A DNA stretch of 64,000 nucleotides from Sagittula sp048553715 (GTDB lineage: Bacteria > Pseudomonadota > Alphaproteobacteria > Rhodobacterales > Rhodobacteraceae), in the NCBI RefSeq assembly GCF_048553715.1, contig NZ_JBLZNC010000002.1:62001-126000 (forward strand). Direction: 5' to 3'. The position numbers were made by a program, and so were the translations under genes. This document shows, in pieces, positions 16,585 through 25,009 of the stretch (position 1 is its first letter; each line of letters opens with the position of its first letter). The notes below the pieces were generated by a model that was not told the origin of the DNA, ran no database searches, and saw nothing but the letters and a program-made list of their open reading frames with translations.

Positions 16585-16724
16585 CCCTTGGCGTCGTGAG
16601 TATCGGGATTGCGGCACCTTGTCAAAAGCCGATGCGCGGAAAAAATCCAATGACCGGACAAGGGATCGCGGTTGCGTGACCGCGCCCTACGCTATCTGGT
16701 GTTCGGGCTGGGCCTTTCTGCGGA

Positions 16725-16856
16725 TTAACCCGCGAAAGTTCCCAGATACGCCCCGAAGAACAGGGCAAAGACGATGGTGCAAATGTAGAGCAGCCGATCA
16801 TAGTTGATACTGATCAGCAGGCTCATGCTGCGGTAACCGGCGGTCAGGGTCTGCAT
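16725..16856 (-). CDS. Possible 43-residue single-pass membrane protein
   Basis: A short gene with ATG at 16856 and AAGGA nine bases upstream. It begins MQTLTAGYRSMSLL and ends in one hydrophobic helix (LLYICTIVFALFFGAYLGTFAG) reaching the C-terminus, a tail-anchored look. It sits between rseP and bamA on the same strand. The open frame extends further up, but the upstream part looks non-coding. No family is recognised; conservation in other Rhodobacterales between rseP and bamA would decide. Confidence 0.5.
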   Translation of the reverse strand: MQTLTAGYRSMSLLISINYDRLLYICTIVFALFFGAYLGTFAG

Positions 16857-16997
16857 TTGGTCGGTCCTTGGAATCAGGAGGTGAGTGTCGTTCCCCTGAA
16901 ATGCCAAATGATTTGGACGGGATTGAGGCGCAGACCGTGCCATTTGTTGCCAAAACCCGGCAGAAACCGTCGCATGGGTAGGAACCGTAAACGAAAA

Positions 16998-17024
16998 CAC
17001 CGCCACACGGGGGGTGCAGCGGTG
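16998..17024 (-). terminator. Possible terminator after rseP
   Basis: CACCGC / GCGGTG stem with a 15-base loop. On the minus strand it is followed by TTTTCG, 26 bases beyond the rseP stop. Weak; it may only attenuate transcription into bamA. Confidence 0.45.
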
Positions 17025-17049
17025 CATCGGGTTGATTTTTCCCCGTAAC

Positions 17050-18399
17050 TTACGGGCAGAACAGCAGGTCGTTGGACAGACCAAACAGCATCATGCCCAG
17101 CACAATGGTCAGCCCCATGGACATCAGCACCTTCAGCGCGGCCTCGCTCGGCGGCTTACGGAACACGGCCTCGTAGGCGTAGAACACCAGATGCCCGCCA
17201 TCCAGAACCGGGATCGGGAAGAGGTTCAGCAAGCCGATGGCCGTGGACAGCACCGCAATCAGCCAGATGAAATCAAGCGTACCCTGACTGGCCATATCGC
17301 CCGCAGTCTCGGCGATGCCGATTGGCCCAGACAGGTTACAAGAGCTGATCGCCCCCGTCGCCATATGCCACAGACCGGACACCGACCCCGACATGATGGT
17401 GCCCACCTGTTCGACGCTGCCCCACAGCGCATCGCCAAAGGACGGTGTCACGGTCTCGGGCTCGAACACCTGACCGCTGCCCAGACCGATCCGGTAGACC
17501 GTGCGAAAGCCCCCCTCGGGCAAGGGTTCATCCACGCGGCGCGCTTCGAGCGTTTTGGTCAAAACCTCGCCGTCGCGCCAGATTTCCAATTCAACCGGCG
17601 CACCTTCGGACGCCTCGATCACCTCCGGCAATTGGGCAAAGGCGAACACCTCTTCACCGTTGAGATGGGTGATGACATCGCCCACCTGCAAGCCGGCATC
17701 CATCGCAGCGGATCGGGGCACCACGCTACCCACAATCGACGCGCGCAGATAGGGGCCCGCCACGGTGATTTCCGCGCCATCGCGCAGCACGGTGTAATCC
17801 AGCAGCGGCTGTTCGGGGAGGTTGTTCAGAAAGGTCGAATAGGCCAGCAGATCATCCTGCGAGGGCAGATCAACCCCCTCAATTGCCAGCACCTGATCGC
17901 CCTCGCGCAATTCCTGCGTGTAGGGCGTGGGTTTAAGCTCGTCGACGATCAACGGATCGGCGGCCACCCCACGATACAGGAACACAGCCGTAAAGATCAC
18001 AATCGACAGCACAAAGTTGAATATAGGCCCAGCAGCGACAGTTGCCGCCCGCGCCCACAGCGGCGCGCCGATCATGGTGCTGCGGCGTTCTGCGGCATCC
18101 ATGCTCTCCATCACGCCCTCTTCGGCCAAGGCGCCAGAGGCATTCCCGTCACCGCGAAACTTGACAAAACCGCCAAAGGGGATCGCCGCCAGCTGCCATT
18201 TCGTGCCGTCACGGTCGACCCGCGACCACAACACCGGTCCAAAGCCAAGGCTGAACACCTCGGGGAAAATGCCGGACTTCTTGCCGACGATGTAATGGCC
18301 ATATTCATGGATGGCGATGATGATCGACAAAGCGATGATGAAGAACACCGCAGTGAAGAGAAATCCGCCAAAACCGGAGGTCAGTGCCATAAAATCCAA
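17050..18399 (-). CDS. rseP: Site-2 protease RseP
   Basis: 449-residue intramembrane zinc metalloprotease. It cleaves anti-sigma factors in regulated proteolysis and clears signal peptides. The zinc motif HEYGH is at residues 31-35 in the first membrane helix. A PDZ region follows in the middle (for example AAMDAGLQVGDVITHLNGEEV), and the second catalytic motif FPIPVLDGGHL lies near the C-terminus with two more helices. The likely start is TTG 18399 with AAGGGG six bases upstream; the ATG at 18390 is too far from that site. Neighbours dxr and bamA are the standard arrangement. Confidence 0.94.
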   Translation of the reverse strand: MDFMALTSGFGGFLFTAVFFIIALSIIIAIHEYGHYIVGKKSGIFPEVFSLGFGPVLWSRVDRDGTKWQLAAIPFGGFVKFRGDGNASGALAEEGVMESMDAAERRSTMIGAPLWARAATVAAGPIFNFVLSIVIFTAVFLYRGVAADPLIVDELKPTPYTQELREGDQVLAIEGVDLPSQDDLLAYSTFLNNLPEQPLLDYTVLRDGAEITVAGPYLRASIVGSVVPRSAAMDAGLQVGDVITHLNGEEVFAFAQLPEVIEASEGAPVELEIWRDGEVLTKTLEARRVDEPLPEGGFRTVYRIGLGSGQVFEPETVTPSFGDALWGSVEQVGTIMSGSVSGLWHMATGAISSCNLSGPIGIAETAGDMASQGTLDFIWLIAVLSTAIGLLNLFPIPVLDGGHLVFYAYEAVFRKPPSEAALKVLMSMGLTIVLGMMLFGLSNDLLFCP

Positions 18400-18411
18400 A
18401 ATCAGCCCCTT

Positions 18412-19599
18412 TTAGGTGTCTTCCGCGATGACCTGCCGCGCCTGCGTACGGGCGAGATGGTCAGCCTCTACGACCATATCAAGGTCAAACAGGTCATCAA
18501 TGTGACACAGCTGCGTCGAAAGACGGTTAAGAACCTCTTCGACAACTTCCGCCATGCGTGTAAACCCGATCTGCTTTGCAATGAAGGCATCAAGCGCGAT
18601 CTCTTTTGCGGCGTTGAAGGCCGCGCCGTTCAAACCACCGGCCTCCATCACCTCGCGCGCCAGTCGCAAAGCGGGCCAACGGGTCTCGCAGGCCGGGCGG
18701 AACGTCATCTGTCCCAGCGCCACAAGATCCAGCCGTTCGACCGGCAGCGGTTTGCGCTCCGGGTAATGCAGTGCAAAACCGATGGCGTGGCGCATATCCG
18801 GCGCGCCCACATGCGCCATCAAGGCCCCGTCGTTAAAACCGACCAAGGCGTGAATCATGCTTTCTGGATGCACCACGGTTTCGATCTGATCCGGCGACAG
18901 GCCAAAGAACTCTTTGGTTTCAATCAGCTCCAGCGCCTTGTTGAACATCGAAGCAGAGTCGATGGTGATCCGCTGCCCCATGTCCCAATTGGGATGCGTC
19001 GCGGCCTGTTCCGGCGTGGCATGGGCCAGATCCTCGACCGGCCAATCGCGAAACGCGCCACCGCTGGCGGTGATGATCACACGCTCCACCGCGTCCAGAT
19101 CCTCGCCAATCAGTGCCTGAAACACGGCCGAATGCTCTGAATCCACCGGCAGCAACCGGCCCCCATGGGCCTGCGCCGTGCGCAGCATCAAAGGACCGGC
19201 ACAGACCATGCTTTCCTTGTTGGCCAGCGCCAAGGTCGCCCCGCGTTGCAAGGCGCGCAACCCCGGTTCCAGCCCGGCAGCGCCCACAATCGCCGACATC
19301 ACCCAGTCCGCCGGACGGTCCGCCGCCTCGACCAGCGCGGTGCGTCCTGCTGCGGCTTCGACCCCGCTGCCCGCAAGCGCTTGTTGCAGATCCGGCAGCC
19401 GCGCCGCATCGGCGGTCACGGCCACCTGCGCGCCCAGCCGGATCGCATCGCGTGCGAGCTGCGCGATGTTCTGTCCCCCGGTCAGGGCGACAACGTCATA
19501 GGCGTCCGGCGCACGGGCAATCAGATCGATCGTGCTTTGCCCGATGGAGCCCGTGGCGCCAAAGATCGAAACCCGCCGCCGTGTCTGTTCGCTGCTCAT
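18412..19599 (-). CDS. dxr: 1-deoxy-D-xylulose 5-phosphate reductoisomerase
   Basis: Second enzyme of the MEP isoprenoid pathway; it rearranges and reduces DXP to MEP with NADPH. 395 residues. The nucleotide-binding SIFGATGSIGQST is at the N-terminus, LALANKESMVCAG in the middle, and LPVDSEHSAVFQ (metal-binding Asp and Glu) and TIDSASMFNKALELIE in the catalytic part. It lies 12 bases upstream of rseP and 16 bases after cdsA, in the same transcript as uppS, which uses the isoprenoid product. Confidence 0.96.
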   Translation of the reverse strand: MSSEQTRRRVSIFGATGSIGQSTIDLIARAPDAYDVVALTGGQNIAQLARDAIRLGAQVAVTADAARLPDLQQALAGSGVEAAAGRTALVEAADRPADWVMSAIVGAAGLEPGLRALQRGATLALANKESMVCAGPLMLRTAQAHGGRLLPVDSEHSAVFQALIGEDLDAVERVIITASGGAFRDWPVEDLAHATPEQAATHPNWDMGQRITIDSASMFNKALELIETKEFFGLSPDQIETVVHPESMIHALVGFNDGALMAHVGAPDMRHAIGFALHYPERKPLPVERLDLVALGQMTFRPACETRWPALRLAREVMEAGGLNGAAFNAAKEIALDAFIAKQIGFTRMAEVVEEVLNRLSTQLCHIDDLFDLDMVVEADHLARTQARQVIAEDT

Positions 19600-19615
19600 G
19601 ATCCGATCCCGATCT

Positions 19616-20413
19616 TCAGGGGGTCACCGGCAGGCCCGGCGGGAAATCGACGATCTGCGTGGCAAAGACAAGGAACACCGCAGCCCCCAACATGCCGTCA
19701 AACCGGTCCAGCAATCCGCCGTGACCGGGAATCAAGGACGACGAATCCTTCACCCCTGCTTTCCGCTTCAGCGCGCTTTCGGCGATATCGCCGATCTGGC
19801 TGGCCATGCTGACAGCAACCGAAATGCCCGCCAGACCGACGCTGGCCCCGGTGATCCATGCGAACAGCAGACCCACCAGCGCCGCCGCGATCCACCCTGC
19901 CGCCGTGCCCGACCACGTCTTTTTCGGCGAGACCTTGGGCCAGAATTTCGGCCCGCCCAAGGCACGCCCGGCAAAGTAGCCGAACACATCGGTGACAACG
20001 ACCGTGATGATCAGCCACAGCATCCAGATCAGCCCAAGATCATCACGCAGGCTCATCATGCCGAAGCCCGCAAACACAATCAGCGTGGTGAACACGCCAT
20101 AACGTGTGGCCCCCTGCTCCATCCGGGCAAAGCCCAGCATCGCAGGCACCATCAACAGCGGAAGCGCGAAACTGCCCGGCAAGCGGATGGCAGCCATCGC
20201 CACAACAAAGGTCGCAATGCCCAGAATGTACTGTGTGCGTTGGCGGCCCGTGTCCAGCAGGCACACCAGTTCCCAGACCATCACGCCGGAGGCTGCCGCG
20301 ATCAGGACGTGGAACACCCAGCCGCCCATGGCCACGCCAAACACGCCCACAACGATCATCACAACGGCAGAGGCCAGCCTCACCCGCAGGTCGTCCCAAC
20401 GATGTGCGCTCAT
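19616..20413 (-). CDS. cdsA: Phosphatidate cytidylyltransferase
   Basis: Integral membrane enzyme that makes CDP-diacylglycerol from phosphatidate and CTP. 265 residues with about eight hydrophobic segments. The signature VSPKKTWSGTAAG and the C-terminal metal-binding IPGHGGLLDRFDGMLGA are clear, with TDVFGYFAGRALGG before them. The ATG at 20413 overlaps the uppS stop by four bases; the longer frame to 20539 lies inside uppS and is discarded. Confidence 0.95.
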   Translation of the reverse strand: MSAHRWDDLRVRLASAVVMIVVGVFGVAMGGWVFHVLIAAASGVMVWELVCLLDTGRQRTQYILGIATFVVAMAAIRLPGSFALPLLMVPAMLGFARMEQGATRYGVFTTLIVFAGFGMMSLRDDLGLIWMLWLIITVVVTDVFGYFAGRALGGPKFWPKVSPKKTWSGTAAGWIAAALVGLLFAWITGASVGLAGISVAVSMASQIGDIAESALKRKAGVKDSSSLIPGHGGLLDRFDGMLGAAVFLVFATQIVDFPPGLPVTP

Positions 20414-21138
20414 GCCTTCACCGCGCCATAGCGGCGATCCCGCTTGCCATAGGCACCGCACAGGCGAGCGAATTCCTCGGGCGTAAAGTCCGGCCACAGC
20501 GTGTCGACAAATTCGTATTCCGCGTAGGCCGACTGCCACAGAAGGAAATTGGAAATCCGCGCCTCACCACTGGTGCGGATCACCAGATCGGGGTCCGGCA
20601 GAACATGTGTGTCGAGATAGCGTGGCAAGGTTTCCTCGGTGATGTCTTGTGGCAGAAGCGACCCGTTGGCCACGTCCTCTGCCAGTCTTTTGGTGGCACG
20701 GGCCACTTCGTCCCGCCCGCCGTAATTCAGCGCAATGGTCAGATTGGTGCCTGTGCACTGCTCTGTCATGCGTTCGGCTTCGTCCATAAGACCGCGCAGC
20801 TTGTCATCCAGACGGGGACGGTCCCCGATAAAACGCACGCGGACGTTTTCTTTCACGAAGGCCTGCATCTCTTTCATGATGTAGCGGCGGAACAGGCTCA
20901 TAAGCCCGGCCACTTCGACCTGTGTGCGCCGCCAGTTCTCGGTCGAGAAGGCGAAGATCGTCAGATAGTCCACATGACAGCTTTTGCAGGCCTCGACGAT
21001 CTCGCGCACGCGCCGCGCTCCGGCGTGATGTCCGAACAGGCGCGGACGTCCCCGCATCGTCGCCCACCGGCCATTGCCATCCATGATAATCGCCACATGG
21101 CGCGGCCCTGCATCGGCGGGACGTGGCTTGGCGGTCAT
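20410..21138 (-). CDS. uppS: Undecaprenyl diphosphate synthase
   Basis: Cis-prenyltransferase that makes the C55 lipid carrier of peptidoglycan; 242 residues. Asp20 in the IIMDGNGRWA motif binds substrate. FAFSTENWRR, LNYGGRDEV and the C-terminal RTSGEARISNFLLWQ complete the family pattern. It is coupled to cdsA by an ATGA overlap and lies downstream of frr with a 264-base gap that contains hairpins. Confidence 0.95.
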   Translation of the reverse strand: MTAKPRPADAGPRHVAIIMDGNGRWATMRGRPRLFGHHAGARRVREIVEACKSCHVDYLTIFAFSTENWRRTQVEVAGLMSLFRRYIMKEMQAFVKENVRVRFIGDRPRLDDKLRGLMDEAERMTEQCTGTNLTIALNYGGRDEVARATKRLAEDVANGSLLPQDITEETLPRYLDTHVLPDPDLVIRTSGEARISNFLLWQSAYAEYEFVDTLWPDFTPEEFARLCGAYGKRDRRYGAVKA

Positions 21139-21267
21139 GGAGGGTCCTCCCGGTTGGTGATCTTAGCGCTTAGGCCCCCCTCTTAGACGAAAGCCGCGCC
21201 AGTGCCAAAGGGGAAGTGGATGAATTGCGACACATCGCAATGCGTTCACGCGGATTTACCGCAAGAC

Positions 21268-21299
21268 ACGAAAAAGCGGACCGATTGGCCCGCTTTCGT
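21268..21299 (-). terminator. Hairpin with T run between frr and uppS
   Basis: On the minus strand GAAAGCGGGCC / GGTCCGCTTTTTC pairs into a stem with one mismatch and ends in TTTTTCGT. It lies about 105 bases after the frr stop, so it could terminate or attenuate transcription before uppS. Confidence 0.55.
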
Positions 21300-21360
21300 C
21301 AACAATCTTTAGGATTTGCAGGGGCGCCGAGTGGCGCCATCCTTCGGAACGCAGCCCTTT

Positions 21361-21404
21361 GATTGACCAAACGCTTGGCCCCGCTTGCGCGGGGCCCGTC
21401 AATC
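21361..21404. other. Extended stem-loop at the 3' end of frr
   Basis: GGCCCCGC / GCGGGGCC (21377-21384 and 21389-21396) closed by a TTGC loop is flanked by a second complementary pair, GATTGAC at 21361 and GTCAATC at 21398. The outer arm overlaps the frr stop codon. There is no T tail, so it is probably an mRNA-end structure. Confidence 0.5.
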
Positions 21405-21963
21405 AAACTTGCATGATTTCTTCTTGTTTGGTTTCCAGCGCGGTGTCGACCTTTTTGATGTAGAGGTCGGTCAGCTCCTGCACTTCGCCTTCCCACAGCT
21501 TCACATCGTCTTCGGACATGCTGTCCTTGCCCTTGCGGATCTGTTCCATGCCGTCACGGCGCACGTTGCGGATAGAGACACGGGCGTGTTCTGCGTATTG
21601 ACCTGCGACCTTGCCCAGTTCGCGACGGCGTTCCTCGTTCAGCTCGGGGATCGGCAACATGATGATCGTGCCATTCAGCTGCGGGTTGATGCCAAGGCCG
21701 CTTTCGCGGATCGCTTTTTCAACCTTCCCGACCAGGGATTTGTCCCAGACGTTGATCGTCACCATGCGCGGCTCGGGGACGTTCACCGTGCCCACCTGAT
21801 TGATCGGGGTCATCGATCCATAGGCGTCCACCTGAACCGGCTCAAGCATCGATGCCGAGGCCCGTCCGGTCCGCAGCGAAGCGAATTCCGTCTTCAGGTT
21901 GCTCATGGCGCCTTCCATGCGACGCTGGAGATCATCGGTGTCGAGTTCGAATTCTTCGGACAT
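21403..21963 (-). CDS. frr: Ribosome recycling factor
   Basis: 186-residue RRF that splits post-termination ribosomes together with EF-G. Family blocks include RMEGAMSNLKTEFASLRTGRAS, here seen from residue 15 onward, then LNGTIIMLPIPELNEERRREL and the helix VRRDGMEQIRKGKDSMSEDD. Length is normal. It is followed by uppS-cdsA and would normally come directly after pyrH, but a divergent regulator gene is inserted between them here. Confidence 0.95.
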   Translation of the reverse strand: MSEEFELDTDDLQRRMEGAMSNLKTEFASLRTGRASASMLEPVQVDAYGSMTPINQVGTVNVPEPRMVTINVWDKSLVGKVEKAIRESGLGINPQLNGTIIMLPIPELNEERRRELGKVAGQYAEHARVSIRNVRRDGMEQIRKGKDSMSEDDVKLWEGEVQELTDLYIKKVDTALETKQEEIMQV

Positions 21964-22157
21964 GCGCGTTTGCCTCGTTGCCAGACCTGTGTTGATGCGC
22001 AGACGTAGCTTGTCCCGCGCATTAGATCAATGACCTAGCCGCAGCGCCGTTAATCATAAGGGTACGTTAACACATCCCGTGGCAAACAGGGTTTACGGGC
22101 CGCGCTGATGCCCGAAGCACCAGATTTCATACCTGAAAAGACCACGGCGGATTTACC

Positions 22158-23162
22158 ATGCATGTGTGCATCATCCTGTTCCCCGGCTTTCCGATGCTGG
22201 GTTATGTCCTGATCCGCGAAGCTTTGCGCATTGCCAATCTCTGTGCGGGCCAACCCTTGTTCACCTGCCGAATCCGCACGGTGACCGGCGCACCTGTGAC
22301 CGCCTCCGACGGGACGGAAATCGCTGCGGATGCACAGGATTGGGAGGGTGCGCAGGGCTTCGATCTGATGGTGCTGTGCGCTGGTCCCGATCCGCTGGGC
22401 CATCTGCCGATGGGTCTGCGCGGCTTTCTTCACCGCGCAGAGGCGGCGGGCGCCACGCTGGCCGGTCTGGATCAAGGGGCGTTGATCCTTGCGCGCTTGG
22501 GGATGCTCGACGGGCGCGAGGCGGTGCTGCCGCCCGACCCGGATCGCAGCTACCCTGCGGTGTCCCGATCCCGTCGAACGCATGTGTTTGACCGCAACAG
22601 ATTGACCTCCACCGGCGGGCTGGCTGCGGCAGAGGCGCTGCTGGACTGGATCGCGCGTGCACAATCACCGGCATTGGCCGCCCGAACCGGCGAGGCGATG
22701 GCCCTTGGCCGCCTTGCCGACCACAGCGACCGGCAACGTCTAACAGACAGCGCCGATCCGGTCATGCAGCGGATGCAATCCATCATGGCCGCCCATATGC
22801 ACGACCCGCTGCCCCTGCCCCGCATCGCCGCCGAACTGGACCTCAGCATGAAACAACTGCGCCTGCGCTGTGACAAGGCGATGGGCAAAACCCCGATGCA
22901 GGTTTACACCGACATCCGCTTGCGGCGGGCGGCGCAACTCGTCGAGGATACGGCCCTTTCTGTGCAGGAAATTGCCTCTGCCACCGGGTTTGCCTCGCCT
23001 TCAGCCTTTACACGCAGTTACCGCAGTCATTTTGGCAAGCCCCCGCGCGCGGAACGGGCGGCCCAAAAGCGCCGCCCTACGAAGGCCGTACAGAGTTGGG
23101 AACAGGCCAGCGCCGCGTCCCAACCATCGGGTGCCAAACCGGCGCGAACACAAAGCGCGTAA
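22158..23162 (+). CDS. GlxA/FtrA-type AraC-family regulator
   Basis: 334 residues. The N-terminal DJ-1/PfpI-like amidase domain (about 1-190) begins CIILFPGFPMLGYVLIREALRIAN. The usual nucleophile position reads LDQGALIL, with no cysteine, so it is a sensor rather than an enzyme. Two AraC helix-turn-helix motifs span about 225-310 (LPRIAAELDLSMKQLRLRC and SVQEIASATGFASPSAFTRSYRSHFGKPP). A basic low-complexity tail follows. It separates frr from pyrH on the opposite strand, an insertion into a normally conserved pair. The target is unknown, since no enzyme or transporter shares its strand nearby. Confidence 0.82.
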   Translation: MHVCIILFPGFPMLGYVLIREALRIANLCAGQPLFTCRIRTVTGAPVTASDGTEIAADAQDWEGAQGFDLMVLCAGPDPLGHLPMGLRGFLHRAEAAGATLAGLDQGALILARLGMLDGREAVLPPDPDRSYPAVSRSRRTHVFDRNRLTSTGGLAAAEALLDWIARAQSPALAARTGEAMALGRLADHSDRQRLTDSADPVMQRMQSIMAAHMHDPLPLPRIAAELDLSMKQLRLRCDKAMGKTPMQVYTDIRLRRAAQLVEDTALSVQEIASATGFASPSAFTRSYRSHFGKPPRAERAAQKRRPTKAVQSWEQASAASQPSGAKPARTQSA

Positions 23163-23169
23163 CGAAAAC

Positions 23170-23196
23170 GCGCCGCGAAATTCCCTCGCGGCGCGC
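23170..23196. terminator. Bidirectional terminator, GlxA-type regulator / pyrH
   Basis: A 10-bp perfect stem CGCGCCGCGA / TCGCGGCGCG with a seven-base loop, followed on the minus strand by TTTTCGTT. It lies between the convergent regulator and pyrH genes. Confidence 0.82.
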
Positions 23197-23224
23197 TGTT
23201 CATGCAGGAAATGACGGATTTCGG

Positions 23225-23959
23225 TCAGGGAATGACACGGGTGAAGGTGCCTTTGCCCTCCATAATGCCGCGGAAACCGCCCGGCTCATCCAAAGAGAAC
23301 ACGACCAACGGCATCTTGTTGTCCCGTGACAGCGCAATCGCCGAGGCATCCATGACCTTCAGGTTGTCGCGCAGCACTTCGTCATAGGTGATCTCGTCAA
23401 AGCGTTTGGCGTCTGGGTTGGTCTTGGGATCACAATCGTAGATCCCGTCGACGTTCTTGCCCATCAAGATCGCCTCGCAGGCCATCTCGGAGGCGCGCAG
23501 CGCCGCAGCGGTGTCGGTGGTGAAATACGGGTTGCCCGTACCGGCGGCGAAAATGCAGATCCGCTTCTTTTCAAGGTGGCGCACGGCGCGGCGGCGAATG
23601 TAGGGCTCGGCCACCTCATCCATGCGAATGGCCGAGATCACCCGGCAGAACACACCCAGACCTTCCAGCGCGGATTGCATGGCAAGCGCGTTCATCACCG
23701 TCGCCATCATCCCCATGTAATCGGCGGTGGTGCGCTCCATCCCTTGCGCAGACCCGGCAAGGCCGCGAAAGATGTTCCCGCCGCCGATCACCATGCAGAT
23801 CTCGGTGCCCAGATCATGCACCGCCTTGATCTCGCGCGCGACGCGTTCGACGGTCGGGGGGTGCAGGCCATAGCCCTGATCTCCCATCAGCGCCTCCCCC
23901 GAAATTTTCAGCATGACACGATTATAGGTGGTCGCGGGCGTGGTTTCGCTCTCGCTCAT
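23225..23959 (-). CDS. pyrH: Uridylate kinase
   Basis: Hexameric UMP kinase of pyrimidine nucleotide synthesis; 244 residues of amino-acid-kinase fold. Motifs are VMLKISGEALMGDQGYG, MVIGGGNIFRG, AAGTGNPYFTTDTAAALRA, and the segment from ILMGKNVDGIYDCDPK. The ATG at 23959 has GGAG seven bases upstream; frames starting at 23971 or 23998 add residues without family support. It diverges from miaA across a palindrome. Confidence 0.95.
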   Translation of the reverse strand: MSESETTPATTYNRVMLKISGEALMGDQGYGLHPPTVERVAREIKAVHDLGTEICMVIGGGNIFRGLAGSAQGMERTTADYMGMMATVMNALAMQSALEGLGVFCRVISAIRMDEVAEPYIRRRAVRHLEKKRICIFAAGTGNPYFTTDTAAALRASEMACEAILMGKNVDGIYDCDPKTNPDAKRFDEITYDEVLRDNLKVMDASAIALSRDNKMPLVVFSLDEPGGFRGIMEGKGTFTRVIP

Positions 23960-23988
23960 GTTGCGCTCCATCTTCGGTCGGGGGTAAA

Positions 23989-24010
23989 TTTGCGCCACTT
24001 CTGGCGCAAA
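23989..24010. promoter_or_regulatory. Perfect palindrome in the pyrH-miaA divergent region
   Basis: TTTGCGCCA at 23989-23997 and TGGCGCAAA at 24002-24010 around a four-base spacer. It is placed 30 bases upstream of the pyrH start and 63 bases upstream of miaA. An operator or a 5' hairpin are both possible. Confidence 0.5.
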
Positions 24011-24073
24011 ACCCGTTCCTGTGCAATGGCTCAGTGCCCCGAATTGCCGCCACTTTCAAAAGGATTCCCCCCT

Positions 24074-24982
24074 ATGCCCCTGTCACAGGCACTGCTTCGA
24101 CAGATTGATGCATTGGACCCCACGCGTCCGGTGCTGATTGCGGGGCCGACAGCCTCGGGGAAATCGGCTTTGGCCTTGGAAATCGCACAGCGGCAAGGCG
24201 GGGCGGTCATAAATGCGGATGCCTTGCAGGTCTTTGACGACTGGCGCGTGCTGACCGCGCGTCCCTCTGCTGCGGATGAGGCGCGCGCCCCCCATATGTT
24301 ATACGGTCACATCCCCGGAACCCACGCCTATTCGGTGGGCGATTGGCTGCGGGATTTGCGCCCCTTGCTGCGGGACGGACCCCGCCCGATCATCACCGGC
24401 GGGACCGGTCTGTATTTCACCGCGCTGACCGACGGTCTGGCCGAGATTCCCGCCGTGCCAAGCGACATCCGCACCACCGCCGACGATCTGTTGGCCACCA
24501 AAGGTCTGGAGGCCATGGTGGCCGATCTGGACCCCGAGACCGCCGCCGCCATTGATCTGCGCAATCCGATGCGGGTGCAACGGGCGTGGGAGGTTTTGCG
24601 CGCCACGGGACGGGGCTTGCGCGCCTGGCAGCGGGACACGCCGCCCCCTTTGCTGCCCGCAAATCAGTGTCACAAGTTCGTTCTGGATGCGCCCAAGGAC
24701 TGGCTGACCCCGCGGATCGAACGGCGCTTTGACCTGATGTTGCAAGAGGGTGCGCTCGACGAGGCCCGCGCCAATCTGGACACATGGCACCCTGCCCTGC
24801 CGTCGGCCAAGACCATCGGCGCGGCAGAGCTGATCGCGCACCTACGGGGCGAGATGACCTTGTCCGAGGCCAGCGAGCGCGCCACGGTCCTGACCCGACA
24901 ATTTGCCAAACGCCAAAGGACGTGGTTCAAATCGCGTATGTCGCAATGGTCGCGCCTTGGCCCGCACGATCTGGACGGCTGA
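24074..24982 (+). CDS. miaA: tRNA dimethylallyltransferase
   Basis: Adds the isopentenyl group to A37 of tRNAs that read UNN codons; 302 residues. The P-loop GPTASGKSA is at residues 24-32, with INADALQVF, the segment from RPIITGGTGLYFTALTDGL, and DLRNPMRVQRAWEVL following. The C-terminal TRQFAKRQRTWFKSR is the usual tRNA-contact end. The ATG at 24074 follows AAGGA; an ATG 50 bases upstream has no binding site. Confidence 0.93.
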   Translation: MPLSQALLRQIDALDPTRPVLIAGPTASGKSALALEIAQRQGGAVINADALQVFDDWRVLTARPSAADEARAPHMLYGHIPGTHAYSVGDWLRDLRPLLRDGPRPIITGGTGLYFTALTDGLAEIPAVPSDIRTTADDLLATKGLEAMVADLDPETAAAIDLRNPMRVQRAWEVLRATGRGLRAWQRDTPPPLLPANQCHKFVLDAPKDWLTPRIERRFDLMLQEGALDEARANLDTWHPALPSAKTIGAAELIAHLRGEMTLSEASERATVLTRQFAKRQRTWFKSRMSQWSRLGPHDLDG

Positions 24983-25009
24983 TTGCCCTTCGCCACGGAT
25001 ATCCGCGCC

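Noticed and set aside
17014..19140. 708-codon plus-strand frame across rseP and dxr
   Set aside because: Shadow of two well-recognised minus-strand genes; composition is His/Arg/Gln-rich with no family similarity.
10352..24000. Horizontal transfer of the envelope gene block
   Set aside because: Gene order and composition are those of the alphaproteobacterial core; only the GlxA-type regulator looks like an insertion.
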